Position numbers and translations under genes: made by a program
NCBI RefSeq assembly: GCF_030816725.1
Contig: NZ_JAUSYG010000001.1
Location: 2,604,001-2,668,000, forward strand
DNA from: Pseudarthrobacter defluvii
GTDB taxonomy: Bacteria; Actinomycetota; Actinomycetes; Actinomycetales; Micrococcaceae
Reading direction: 5' to 3'
Length of the DNA stretch: 64,000 nucleotides
The notes under the pieces: generated by a model
Databases searched by the model: none
Told to the model about the DNA's origin: nothing
The model's input: only the letters and a program-made list of their open reading frames with translations
Part shown: positions 15,073 to 24,051 of the stretch, in pieces
Position numbering within the stretch: the stretch's first letter is position 1
Layout: every line of letters starts with the position of its first letter

Positions 15073-16881
15073 GTGCGCGAATTCAGTGTTCCGCCCCTGG
15101 TTGTTGTCCCACCGGAAACCAACATCACCGACCTGGTGTTGCGGCAGGCGGCCAAGCCGGGCAACCCGGCACTGTTTTCCCGCCTGGACGCGGCAGGTGC
15201 CTGGCGCGACGTGCCCGCCACCGAGTTCCTCGCTGACGTCACGGCGCTGGCCAAGGGCCTGATCGCCAGCGGAGTGGGCGCCGGGGACCGCGTTGGCATC
15301 ATGTCCCGCACCCGTTACGAATGGTCCCTCGTTGACTTCTCCATCTGGTTTGCCGGCGCCGTGTCAGTGCCGATTTATGAGACCTCCTCCCCCTCCCAGG
15401 TTGCCTGGAACCTGGGGGACTTGGGCGCCGTGGCCGCTTTCGGCGAGTCCGCCCACCATGAGAACGTCATCCGCCAAGCCGTTACCGCCGAGGGGCTCAC
15501 CGCGGTCCAGCACGTGTGGCAGCTCGAGGGCCAGGGCCTGGACACCCTCCGCGAGGCGGGCCGCGGTGTCAGCGACGAAGAACTGGAGTCCCGCCGCAGC
15601 GCCGCCGGCCTCCGCGATGTGGCCACCATTATCTATACCTCCGGAACCACAGGACGCCCCAAGGGCTGCGAACTCACGCACGGCAACTTCGTGGAGCTCT
15701 CGGACAACGCCCTGGCCATCATCGGCGAGATTGTCCACGAGAACGCCAAGACCATCATGTTCCTGCCGCTGGCCCACGTGTTCGCCCGCTTCATCTCGGT
15801 CCTGGCCATGGCCGCAGGAACCACCGTGGCCCACACCCCCGACATCAAGAATCTCCTTGCCGACCTTCAAAGCTACGAACCGACATTCATCCTGGCGGTG
15901 CCCCGGGTCTTCGAGAAGGTTTACAACTCCGCGCTGACCAAGGCCGAGGACGGCGGCAAGGGTGCCATCTTCCACCGGGCTGCCGAAACCGCCATTGCCT
16001 ACTCGAAGGCCCGGCAGGACGGACGGGTGGGGCTGGGCCTGAAGTTGCGGCACGCACTGTTCGACAAGCTGGTCTACGGCAAGCTGCGTGCGGCGATGGG
16101 CGGACATGTGGCACACGCAGTGTCCGGCGGCGGCCCCCTGGGCGAGCGGCTGGGGCACTTCTTCCAGGGCATCGGCCTGCAGGTGCTGGAGGGATACGGC
16201 CTCACCGAGACCACCGCACCCATCACCGTGAACACCCCGTCGCGGATCAAGATCGGCTCGGTGGGCAAACCGTTGCCCGGCAACGCCGTCAAGATTGCCG
16301 ACGACGGCGAGATCCTGGCCAAGGGCGTCTGCGTCATGCAGGGCTACTACAAGCGGGACGACCTTACCGGGGAAGCCTTCACGGACGGCTGGTTCCACAC
16401 CGGGGACATCGGCCGGCTGGATGACGAGGGTTTCGTCTGGATCACCGGCCGCAAGAAGGAAATCATCGTCACCGCAGGCGGCAAGAACGTCATCCCCGCC
16501 CTGCTCGAAGACCAGATCCGGGCTGATGCCCTGGTGTCACAGGTGCTGGTTGTGGGCGACAACCGGCCCTTCATCGGGGCCCTGGTAACCCTTGACCAGG
16601 AAGCCCTTCCGGGCTGGCTCCAGCGCCACGGGCTGCCCGCGGACACCACGCTGGAGCAGGCCGCCGCCAATCCGGTGGTGAAGGCAGCAGTGCAGGATCT
16701 CATCACCGCGGCAAACACCTCCGTTTCCCAGGCCGAGGCCATCAAGTCCTTCCGCATCGTGCCGGCCGACTTTACCGAAGCCTCCGGCCACCTCACCCCC
16801 TCCATGAAGGTGAAGCGGGCGCAGGTGATGAAGGACTTCGAAACAGTCATCGAGGAAATGTACTCAGCACCGCGCTCCTGA
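15073..16881 (+). CDS. Long-chain fatty acid-CoA ligase (AMP-forming, FadD15-like)
   Basis: 602 aa, GTG start with AAGGAG 6 nt upstream. Activates fatty acids to acyl-CoA through an acyl-adenylate. Signature sequences: IIYTSGTTGRPKGCELTH (P-loop), LPLAHVFARF, VLEGYGLTETTAP, DGWFHTGDIGRLD, and ITGRKKEIIVTAGGKNV. The C-terminal Lys lies in LTPSMKVKRAQV. Corresponds to Rv2187 in mycobacteria by neighbourhood. Closed by its own terminator. Confidence 0.94.
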   Translation: MREFSVPPLVVVPPETNITDLVLRQAAKPGNPALFSRLDAAGAWRDVPATEFLADVTALAKGLIASGVGAGDRVGIMSRTRYEWSLVDFSIWFAGAVSVPIYETSSPSQVAWNLGDLGAVAAFGESAHHENVIRQAVTAEGLTAVQHVWQLEGQGLDTLREAGRGVSDEELESRRSAAGLRDVATIIYTSGTTGRPKGCELTHGNFVELSDNALAIIGEIVHENAKTIMFLPLAHVFARFISVLAMAAGTTVAHTPDIKNLLADLQSYEPTFILAVPRVFEKVYNSALTKAEDGGKGAIFHRAAETAIAYSKARQDGRVGLGLKLRHALFDKLVYGKLRAAMGGHVAHAVSGGGPLGERLGHFFQGIGLQVLEGYGLTETTAPITVNTPSRIKIGSVGKPLPGNAVKIADDGEILAKGVCVMQGYYKRDDLTGEAFTDGWFHTGDIGRLDDEGFVWITGRKKEIIVTAGGKNVIPALLEDQIRADALVSQVLVVGDNRPFIGALVTLDQEALPGWLQRHGLPADTTLEQAAANPVVKAAVQDLITAANTSVSQAEAIKSFRIVPADFTEASGHLTPSMKVKRAQVMKDFETVIEEMYSAPRS

Positions 16882-16893
16882 GGCCCATGACAG

Positions 16894-16934
16894 CGAAAGG
16901 GACCGCCCGCCACGGGAGGTCCCTTTCGTTGTTT
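16894..16934 (+). terminator. Rho-independent terminator after the acyl-CoA ligase gene
   Basis: 11-bp stem (16894-16904 with 16918-16928), G/C-rich loop that can pair further, followed by TTGTTT. Confidence 0.88.
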
Positions 16935-16969
16935 CACTGACATCGCCACTGCGGTTTGGAGCCGGGTAC

Positions 16970-16981
16970 TACAGTGGATGC
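16970..16981 (+). promoter_or_regulatory. Candidate -10 (TACAGT) for leaderless AAA+ ATPase mRNA
   Basis: TACAGT (16970-16975), six bases, then the ATG at 16982. No Shine-Dalgarno is present between the terminator above and this ATG, which favours leaderless initiation. Confidence 0.6.
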
Positions 16982-18022
16982 ATGGCTCCCAGCCGCCGTC
17001 CGCTCGACGACCTGCGCGAAACCATCGGCCATCTGGCCGATCAACTCAAGCTGCCCAATTCGGAGCGCGTTGACGACCTGGTGGGCGATCTCATCGGCAC
17101 CAGGCCCGGTCCGGCCCGGCCGCTGTCCGAGGTGCAGGCCGAACTCGATGCGCTGGTCGGACTGGAGACCGTGAAGGAACAGGTGCGCGCCCTCGTCGCG
17201 CTGCTCCAGGTCCAGGCCCGCCGTAAGGCGCACGGCCTTCCGGAGGTTGCCACATCACAGCACCTGGTCTTCCTCGGAAACCCGGGCACGGGCAAGACCA
17301 CCGTGGCGCGGCTCCTGGCCGAGATGTACCGCGCGGTCGGCCTGCTGCAGAAAGGCCACCTGGTGGAGGTTGACCGTTCGGGCCTGGTGGGGCAGTACGT
17401 CGGGCAGACTGCCATCAAGACGGACCGGGTCATCAGGCGTGCCCTGGACGGCGTCCTGTTCATCGATGAGGCCTATGCGCTGGCCCCGGAGGACGGCCGG
17501 ATGGACTTCGGCCCCGAGGCGATCGAGGTCCTGCTCAAGCGGATGGAGGACCACCGCCACCGCCTGGTGGTGATCGTGGCCGGGTACCCGCGGCTGATGG
17601 AGGCCTTCTTGCTCTCAAACCCCGGGCTGCGTTCCCGGTTCGCCCGCGAGATCACTTTCCCCGACTACTCAGTCGAGGCACTCCAGACGATCTTCCACCA
17701 AATGCTGGCCCAGCACGAGTACACGCTGGAGCCGGGTGCGGACCAGATGCTGCGCCGCATCCTCACCGGGCTCCACGCGGGCGAGGACTCCGGCAACGCA
17801 CGGTTCGCCCGAACACTTTTTGAACAGGCGCTCAACCGGCAGGCGCTGCGGCTGTCGCGGGACGAGGAACAAAGCCTGGACGCGCTCGACCGCGAGGCCG
17901 TCATGACGCTCACCACGGAGGACATCGTCGAGGCCGCGCTGGCTTTGGGCGAGGAGCCGGAGCCGGAACCGACAGAGCCGCCGGAACCGGAGCAGCCACG
18001 ATGGTGGCGCTGGCTGGTCTGA
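16982..18022 (+). CDS. AAA+ ATPase of the CbxX/CfqX (SpoVK-like) family
   Basis: 346 aa. An N-terminal helical region (1-50) is followed by a single AAA+ module: LVGLETVKEQVRALVALLQV, Walker A GNPGTGKTTVA, pore-loop-like LVGQYVGQTA, Walker B GVLFIDEAYALAP, sensor-1 VVIVAGYP, and arginine finger region NPGLRSRF. The tail is a run of Glu/Pro followed by RWWRWLV, an aromatic end that could contact membrane or a partner. Members elsewhere remodel Rubisco or work beside ESX secretion; neither neighbour is present here. Function unknown. It converges with pyc across a long hairpin. Confidence 0.88.
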   Translation: MAPSRRPLDDLRETIGHLADQLKLPNSERVDDLVGDLIGTRPGPARPLSEVQAELDALVGLETVKEQVRALVALLQVQARRKAHGLPEVATSQHLVFLGNPGTGKTTVARLLAEMYRAVGLLQKGHLVEVDRSGLVGQYVGQTAIKTDRVIRRALDGVLFIDEAYALAPEDGRMDFGPEAIEVLLKRMEDHRHRLVVIVAGYPRLMEAFLLSNPGLRSRFAREITFPDYSVEALQTIFHQMLAQHEYTLEPGADQMLRRILTGLHAGEDSGNARFARTLFEQALNRQALRLSRDEEQSLDALDREAVMTLTTEDIVEAALALGEEPEPEPTEPPEPEQPRWWRWLV

Positions 18023-18071
18023 CTGCTCCCCGTAAGTTGGAGAATTTCAGTCCAACTTACGGGGAACAGTC
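18021..18071. terminator. Long hairpin between convergent AAA+ and pyc genes
   Basis: 21-bp arms (18021-18041 and 18051-18071) with one mismatch and a 9-nt loop; the left arm begins within the AAA+ stop codon. No T-run on either strand. Probably a bidirectional terminator or mRNA end protector. Confidence 0.65.
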
Positions 18072-18108
18072 CAGCACGCGTGGACGATATTGCCGTCCGT
18101 AGTGCTGC

Positions 18109-21100
18109 TTACTGTTCGATGACCAGCAGCAGGTCGCCACCCTGGACCTGCTCGACTGCGGAGATGGCGAGGCGGGACACCTTGCCGGCTACCGGCGTCG
18201 TAATTGATGCTTCCATCTTCATTGCCTCGATGGTTGCCACCGTGTCTCCTGCCTTGACCGTGTCGCCCGGCTTGACCGTGACGGTGACGGCGCCGGCGAA
18301 GGGGGCGGCCACCTGGCCGGGCTGGGCGGGATCGGCCTTTTCGGCGGCCTTGACGTTGCTCACCACGGATCGGTCGCGGACCATGACCGGGCGCGACTGT
18401 CCGTTGAGGGTGCACATGACGGTGCGCATGCCCTTTTCGTCCGGCTCCGAGACAGCTTCCAGGGAGGCGATGAGGCGGACGCCGCGCTCCAGCTGGATTT
18501 CGTGCTCGGTGCCGCGCTGCAGGCCGTATAGGTAGTCGCGGGTGTCCAGGACGGAGATGTTGCCGTACGTCTCCACACTCTTCAGGTAGTCCTTGGTGGG
18601 ACCGTCGAAGAGCAACCGGTTCAGCGTGTGCTGGCGGGTCTTGGAATCCGACTTGAGCGCAGCGCTGTCCTCCGCGCTTAGCTCGACGTCGCGTACCTTC
18701 ACGCTCCTGCCCTGCAAGGCCTTGGTGCGGAAGGGTTCGGGCCAGCCGCCGGGAGGATCTCCGAGTTCGCCGGACAGGAAGCCGATGACGGAGTCGGGGA
18801 TGTCGTAGTTCTGCGGGTTGGCTTCGAAGTCGGCGGGATCGGCGTTGAGGCCCACCAGGTGCAGGGCGAGGTCGCCCACCACCTTGGAGGACGGCGTCAC
18901 CTTCACCAGGTGCCCCAGGATCCGGTCGGCGGCGGTGTACATGTCCTCGATGGCCTCGAACCGCTCCCCCAGGCCCAGGGCCATGGCCTGCTGGCGCAGG
19001 TTGGACAGCTGGCCGCCGGGGATCTCGTGCTTGTACACGCGTCCGGTGGGGCCGGGCAGGCCGGACTCAAAGGGCGCGTAGACGCGGCGGACAGCTTCCC
19101 AGTACGGCTCAAGCGAGCTGACGGCTTCCAGGCTGAGGCCGGTGTCCCGCGGCGTGTGGGCCAGGGCAGCAACAAGGGCCGACGCCGACACCTGGCTGGT
19201 GGTGCCGGCAAGCGACGCGGATGCCACGTCCACAGCATCCACGCCTGCGTCTACAGCCGCCAGCAGGGTGGCCAGCTGGCCGCCTGCGGTGTCGTGCGTG
19301 TGCAGGTGCACGGGCAGGTCGAAGCGTTCGCGGAGCGCAGCAACGAGCTTGGCGGCGGCGGCGGGCCGCAGCAGTCCTGCCATGTCCTTGATGGCCAGGA
19401 TGTGCGCTCCGGCGTCAACGATCTTCTGCGCCAGCCCCAGGTAGTAGTCCAGGGTGTAGAGCTTCTCTGCCGGATCCAGCAGGTCGCCGGTGTAGCAGAG
19501 CGCCACTTCCGCCACCGCGGTACCGGTGGCCCGGACTGCGCGGATGGCCGGAGCCATCTGGTTGACGTCATTCAGGGCATCGAAAATGCGGAAGATGTCG
19601 ATGCCGGTGGCCGCAGCCTCGTTGACGAAGGCTTCGGTGACCTCTTCGGGGTAGGGCGTGTAGCCCACCGTGTTGCGGCCGCGCAGCAGCATCTGGATGC
19701 AGACGTTGGGCAGGGCCTTGCGCAGGGCAGCGAGACGGTCCCAGGGATCCTCGCCCAGGAAGCGCAGCGCCACATCGTAGGTGGCACCGCCCCACGCCTC
19801 GACGGACAGCAGCTGCGGCATGAGGGCCGTCACGGCGGGGCCGGCGGCAACGAGGTCCCGGGTGCGGACACGGGTGGCCAGCAGGGACTGGTGCGCGTCG
19901 CGGAAGGTGGTGTCGGTGACGGCGACGGCGTTCTGCTCCCGCAACGCGCGTGCGAAACCTTCCGGGCCCAGCTCAAGGAGCTTCTGGCGTGAACCGGGTG
20001 CCGCCTGCTTGTCCTTGACGTCGGGCAGCTTGTGGGCGGGATCGGAATGCAGGGTCAGCTCGCCGTTGGGCTTGTTGACGGTGACGTCGGCCAGCCAGGT
20101 CAGGAGCTTGGTACCGCGGTCCGCGGAGACGCGGGCCTTGAGCAGTTCCGGGCGCTGGTCGATGAAGTTCGTTGCCACGTCGCCGGCGATGAAATCAGGG
20201 TCATCCAGCACAGCCTGGAGGAAGGGAATGTTCGTGGAGACACCGCGGATGCGGAACTCGGCCAGGGAGCGGCGGGCACGGGCAACCGCCGTTGGGTAGT
20301 CCCGGCCGCGGCAGGTGAGCTTGACCAGCATGGAGTCGAAGTGGGGGCTGATCTCGGCGCCGGAGTAGACGGTGCCGCCGTCGAGCCGCACACCGGCGCC
20401 GCCGGCCGAGCGGTACCCGGTGATCTTTCCGACGTCCGGACGGAACCCGTTGGCGGGATCCTCGGTGGTGATGCGGCTCTGGAGGGCGGCGCCGCGCAGC
20501 TTGACGGTGTCCTGCGAGAGGCCCAGGTCGGCGAGGGTTTCACCGGAGGCAATCCGCATCTGGGCCTGGACCAGGTCCACATCCGTGACTTCCTCGGTGA
20601 CAGTGTGCTCCACCTGGATGCGCGGGTTCATCTCGATGAAGACGTGCTGGCCTGCCCGCTCACCCTCGGTGTCCACCAGGAACTCGACCGTACCGGCGTT
20701 GACGTAGTTCAGGGCCTGGGCGAACTTGACCGCATCCCGGTAGAGGGCCTGGCGGATGCCTTCGTCCAGGTTGGGGGCAGGAGCGATCTCGATGACCTTC
20801 TGGTGCCGCCGCTGGATGGAGCAGTCGCGCTCAAAGAGGTGCATGACATTGCCCTCGGCGTCGGCGAGGATCTGCACCTCGATGTGCCGGGGGCGGAGGA
20901 CCGCCTGCTCAAGGAACATGGTGGGGTCACCGAATGCGGCGTCGGCTTCGCGCATGGCCGCCTTCAGGGCTTCGGGCAGTGCCTCGCGGGTATCCACCCG
21001 CCGCATACCGCGGCCGCCGCCGCCGGCCACAGCCTTGGCGAAAATAGGGAATCCGATCTCGTCGGCCGCGGCCAGGAGCTCGTCCAGGTCCTTGGACGGC

Positions 21101-21507
21101 TCGCTGGACTTCAGGACCGGTACGCCGGCCGCGCGGGCGGCCTTCAGGGCCGCAACCTTGTTTCCGGCAAGCTCCAGCACTTCGGCGGGCGGGCCCACGA
21201 AGGTAATGCCTGCTTCCTTTGCTGCCCGGGCCAGTTCCGGGTTTTCGGAGAGGAATCCGTAGCCGGGGTAGATCGCGTCCGCACCGGACTCCTTGGCCAC
21301 CCGTACCACCTCCGCGACGTCAAGGTATGCCCGGACGGGGTGTCCTTCCTCGCCGATCAGGTAGGCCTCGTCCGCTTTCTGGCGGTGGATCGAGTTTCGG
21401 TCCTCTTGGGGAAAGACGGCAACGGTCTTGGCGCCCAGCTCGTAGCCGGCGCGGAAGGCCCTGATCGCGATTTCACCGCGGTTGGCCACCAGAACTTTGG
21501 AAAACAT
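18109..21507 (-). CDS. pyc: Pyruvate carboxylase
   Basis: 1132 aa, single-chain biotin enzyme making oxaloacetate from pyruvate, bicarbonate and ATP. Biotin carboxylase residues 1-450 (KVLVANRGEIAIR, GGGGRGMRRV, FIEMNPRIQVEHTVTEEVT). The carboxyltransferase covers about 530-810 (TTFRDAHQSLLATR, metal site HLHTHDT). The C-terminal carrier has the biotin Lys in EAMKME near residue 1097. ATG start with GGAGAA just upstream. Anaplerosis fits the dicarboxylate and propionate genes farther on. Three long plus-strand readings opposite it are shadows. Confidence 0.97.
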   Translation of the reverse strand: MFSKVLVANRGEIAIRAFRAGYELGAKTVAVFPQEDRNSIHRQKADEAYLIGEEGHPVRAYLDVAEVVRVAKESGADAIYPGYGFLSENPELARAAKEAGITFVGPPAEVLELAGNKVAALKAARAAGVPVLKSSEPSKDLDELLAAADEIGFPIFAKAVAGGGGRGMRRVDTREALPEALKAAMREADAAFGDPTMFLEQAVLRPRHIEVQILADAEGNVMHLFERDCSIQRRHQKVIEIAPAPNLDEGIRQALYRDAVKFAQALNYVNAGTVEFLVDTEGERAGQHVFIEMNPRIQVEHTVTEEVTDVDLVQAQMRIASGETLADLGLSQDTVKLRGAALQSRITTEDPANGFRPDVGKITGYRSAGGAGVRLDGGTVYSGAEISPHFDSMLVKLTCRGRDYPTAVARARRSLAEFRIRGVSTNIPFLQAVLDDPDFIAGDVATNFIDQRPELLKARVSADRGTKLLTWLADVTVNKPNGELTLHSDPAHKLPDVKDKQAAPGSRQKLLELGPEGFARALREQNAVAVTDTTFRDAHQSLLATRVRTRDLVAAGPAVTALMPQLLSVEAWGGATYDVALRFLGEDPWDRLAALRKALPNVCIQMLLRGRNTVGYTPYPEEVTEAFVNEAAATGIDIFRIFDALNDVNQMAPAIRAVRATGTAVAEVALCYTGDLLDPAEKLYTLDYYLGLAQKIVDAGAHILAIKDMAGLLRPAAAAKLVAALRERFDLPVHLHTHDTAGGQLATLLAAVDAGVDAVDVASASLAGTTSQVSASALVAALAHTPRDTGLSLEAVSSLEPYWEAVRRVYAPFESGLPGPTGRVYKHEIPGGQLSNLRQQAMALGLGERFEAIEDMYTAADRILGHLVKVTPSSKVVGDLALHLVGLNADPADFEANPQNYDIPDSVIGFLSGELGDPPGGWPEPFRTKALQGRSVKVRDVELSAEDSAALKSDSKTRQHTLNRLLFDGPTKDYLKSVETYGNISVLDTRDYLYGLQRGTEHEIQLERGVRLIASLEAVSEPDEKGMRTVMCTLNGQSRPVMVRDRSVVSNVKAAEKADPAQPGQVAAPFAGAVTVTVKPGDTVKAGDTVATIEAMKMEASITTPVAGKVSRLAISAVEQVQGGDLLLVIEQ

Positions 21508-21796
21508 ACTTCTCCTGCATCATTGCGGGTGGATCGATGAGTGGTCACAGTGTCTAGGACCTACAAGGACAAACACAAATCTTTGTGGTCACGGTCACAG
21601 ATTTTTCCGTCATGTCCTGAACGCTTTCAGCCTGGCTGGCGGAAACGGCCCCGGCAGCACAGCCGGTGCCATGCCGACGCCCGATAAAGCAGGATTCGCC
21701 GGCGCATCAACATATGATGTGTAGGGCGGCAGGACCGTCCGGCTTTGGCTCTGCCGAGGCAAACATTACCCCCAACACGGCATCCGGCGTTAGGTT

Positions 21797-22627
21797 TTGG
21801 TCTCTCAAGTGCAAGTAGTCAGCATCAGCAGCCTTAAGGGTGGAGTCGGCAAGACTTCCGTCACCACAGGATTGGCGTCTGCGGCGCTGTCCGCGGGAGT
21901 ACGCGCGCTGGTGGTGGACCTGGATCCACATGCTGATGCCACTACCGCTCTGGGTGTCCAGCCCGGCGAACAGCTGGATATTGGCAGGATGCTCAAGAGC
22001 CCCCGCAGGGCAAAACTGGCGGAGAACGTGGTCCGCAGCAATTGGGCTGACCGCACCGCCTCGAACGGTTCCGGGCCCGCCGTCCTGGATGTCGCCGTCG
22101 GCTCCGCCTACACGGGTATCTATGACCGGCCGGACCTGGGCCGCCGTGACCTCCGCCGGCTTTCCGCCGTGCTGGCCGGCGCCAATGACTACCAGCTGGT
22201 GCTGATCGACTGCCCGCCGTCCCTTAACGGGCTGACGCGGATGGCGTGGGCTGCCAGCGACAAAGTTGCCCTGGTTGCCGAGCCCGGCCTGTTTTCGGTT
22301 GCCGGCACCGAACGCACCATGCGGGCCATCCAGCTGTTCAAGCAGGAGTTCGCCCCGAGCCTCTCACCGGCAGGGATCGTGGCAAACCGGGTCCGGAGCG
22401 GCTCGTCCGAGCACACGTACCGCCTGGCCGAGATGGAGTCTATGTTCGGCGAGCTCCTCTTGAGTCCGCGGATTCCGGAACAGGCCAACTGGCAGCAGAT
22501 CCAGGGCGCTGCGCACCCCGTCCACCACTGGCCCGGGGATTCGGCCAAGTCGGCTGCCGGCCTGTTTGACGACCTGCTGTCCAACCTGATGGCCACCGGC
22601 AGCGGCCTGCGGAGCCGCGCCCGCTGA
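21797..22627 (+). CDS. ParA/MinD-type ATPase, orphan
   Basis: 276 aa from TTG 21797, or 272 aa from GTG 21809; no clear ribosome binding site decides. Deviant Walker A SLKGGVGKTSVTTGLA, Walker A' VVDLDPHADATTALG, Walker B LVLIDCPPSLNGL, and ANRVRSGS. No parB-like gene follows, and the window holds a second, typical ParA at 36055. Single ParA-like proteins position chromosomes, plasmids or cell-pole complexes. The gene lies alone between pyc (divergent) and a merR gene (convergent) and ends in a strong terminator. Role unknown. Confidence 0.85.
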   Translation: MVSQVQVVSISSLKGGVGKTSVTTGLASAALSAGVRALVVDLDPHADATTALGVQPGEQLDIGRMLKSPRRAKLAENVVRSNWADRTASNGSGPAVLDVAVGSAYTGIYDRPDLGRRDLRRLSAVLAGANDYQLVLIDCPPSLNGLTRMAWAASDKVALVAEPGLFSVAGTERTMRAIQLFKQEFAPSLSPAGIVANRVRSGSSEHTYRLAEMESMFGELLLSPRIPEQANWQQIQGAAHPVHHWPGDSAKSAAGLFDDLLSNLMATGSGLRSRAR

Positions 22628-22666
22628 AGCGGCTGCAACGCCCGCAGCGCGCAACGACACTTGAAC

Positions 22667-22704
22667 GATAAGGGGCGCCCTCCAGCCGGAGGGCGCCCCT
22701 TATC
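22667..22704. terminator. Bidirectional terminator between the orphan parA and merR
   Basis: Perfect 17-bp stem (22667-22683 with 22688-22704) with AGCC loop between convergent genes. Confidence 0.9.
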
Positions 22705-22720
22705 TGCTTGGCTGTTCGGG

Positions 22721-23314
22721 TCAGCTGATCTTCCGCGCGGCCCGGCGCTTGCTCAATTCGTCGTCGGGAAAGGACTGCTCGGCCGCGTGTTCGCTGGGCA
22801 GCGAAGCCAGGCTGCCCTCCACCTCGCGCCAAACCCGCCCAACCGCAATGCCGAAAACTCCCTGGCCGCCCTGGACCAAGTCAATGACCTCATCGGCGGA
22901 CGTGCACTCGTAGACGCTGGCGCCGTCGCTCATGAGCGTGATCTGGGCCAGGTCCTCAACCCCGCGCTCCCGCAGGTGTTCCACCGCGGTACGGATCTGC
23001 TGGAGGGATACCCCGGTGTCCAGGAGCCGCTTGACCACCTTGAGCACCAGGATGTCGCGGAATCCATAGAGCCGCTGCGAACCGGATCCTGCAGCGCCAC
23101 GGACGGCAGGTTCAACGAGACCGGTACGGGCCCAGTAATCGAGCTGGCGGTAGGTGATTCCGGCGGCTTTGCAGGCGGTGGGGCCGCGGTAGCCGGCGTC
23201 TTCGTCGAGTACGGGAAGATCCTCGGTGAACAGGAGGCCCTGGGCACCACTCACGGGCACAGCAACACCAGCCTTGGGCTGCTTTAGCCCGCCTGCTTCG
23301 CCTTTGGGACTCAC
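22721..23314 (-). CDS. MerR-family regulator (Rv1830-like)
   Basis: 197 aa from the GTG at 23314, with AAGGAGG 7 nt upstream; a longer reading to 23482 has no such site. MerR helix-turn-helix at about residues 43-110 (RGPTACKAAGITYRQLDYWARTGLVEPAVR, then QRLYGFRDILVLKVVKRLLDTGVSLQQIRTAVEHL). The C-terminal part is a small domain without the Cys of metal sensors. Order merR, bifunctional nuclease, ftsR, garA, gcvH matches Rv1830-Rv1826 of mycobacteria. Confidence 0.9.
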   Translation of the reverse strand: MSPKGEAGGLKQPKAGVAVPVSGAQGLLFTEDLPVLDEDAGYRGPTACKAAGITYRQLDYWARTGLVEPAVRGAAGSGSQRLYGFRDILVLKVVKRLLDTGVSLQQIRTAVEHLRERGVEDLAQITLMSDGASVYECTSADEVIDLVQGGQGVFGIAVGRVWREVEGSLASLPSEHAAEQSFPDDELSKRRAARKIS

Positions 23315-23547
23315 CTGGATCCTCCTTGTCGTACGCTCCCTTGGTACTGATACGGCAGCATGTGCATGAAGACCATGCGTGTAATTTTTCCGCGGGGCGC
23401 ACTTTCCAGTGTGACTTGCGCGGCTGCCGTTAGCAAGGAAACTTGATACTTCGACGTTAGGCCCGGCGGGTCCCGAGGTCAAAGACCTTCGGGGCTTGGA
23501 AGAGGCGTGTCGAAAGTTTCAGCCTTAACTTTAACCTTAACGTGACC

Positions 23548-24051
23548 TTAACCGTCGAAATCCTCGGGTTCCACGTCGTCCAGGAACTCGCGGAAGCGGC
23601 GCAGCTCGCGTTCCTCGTCAACCGTGGGGCCGGGCTCGGCGTCCTCACCCTCGTCGTGCTCGGTGATACGGACCCCGGCCTCGTCCATCACGGAATCAGC
23701 ACACCAGATGCGGCACTTGGCGCGCAGCGCAACCGCAAGCGCGTCGGAGGCCCGCGAGCTCACGGTGGTTCCGTTTTCAAACTGCAGCTGCCCGTAGAAG
23801 ATGTTGTCCTCCACGGCCACAATATTGACGCTGACCACGGAGTGGCCCAGGGACTCCACGACATCCACGAGGAGGTCGTGCGTCATGGGCCGGGGCGGGA
23901 CGACGCCCTGCTGTGCCAGGGCAATGGCGCTGGCCTCCGGTGTGCCGATCCAGATGGGCACATGGCGTTCGCCGTGCATCTCCTTGAGCAGGACCAAGGG
24001 CTGGTTGGAAGGCAGTTCGATGCGAACGCCTACAATCTCGACTTCGATCAT
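23548..24051 (-). CDS. Bifunctional nuclease family protein (DUF151, Rv1829-like)
   Basis: 167 aa. The DUF151 core spans residues 1-130: MIEVEIVGVRIE, LLKEMHGERHVPIWIGTPEASAIALAQQG, RPMTHDLL, and SRASDALAVALRAKCRIW. A C-terminal acidic tail follows (DDVEPEDFDG). Plant and Thermotoga relatives have been reported with DNase/RNase activity; the role here is unproven. Its ATG touches the stop of the upstream ftsR-like gene, so the two are probably co-transcribed. Confidence 0.9.
   Translation of the reverse strand: MIEVEIVGVRIELPSNQPLVLLKEMHGERHVPIWIGTPEASAIALAQQGVVPPRPMTHDLLVDVVESLGHSVVSVNIVAVEDNIFYGQLQFENGTTVSSRASDALAVALRAKCRIWCADSVMDEAGVRITEHDEGEDAEPGPTVDEERELRRFREFLDDVEPEDFDG

Noticed and set aside
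20032..21540. 502-codon plus-strand frame opposite pyc
   Set aside because: Antisense shadow of the carboxylase; no ribosome site.
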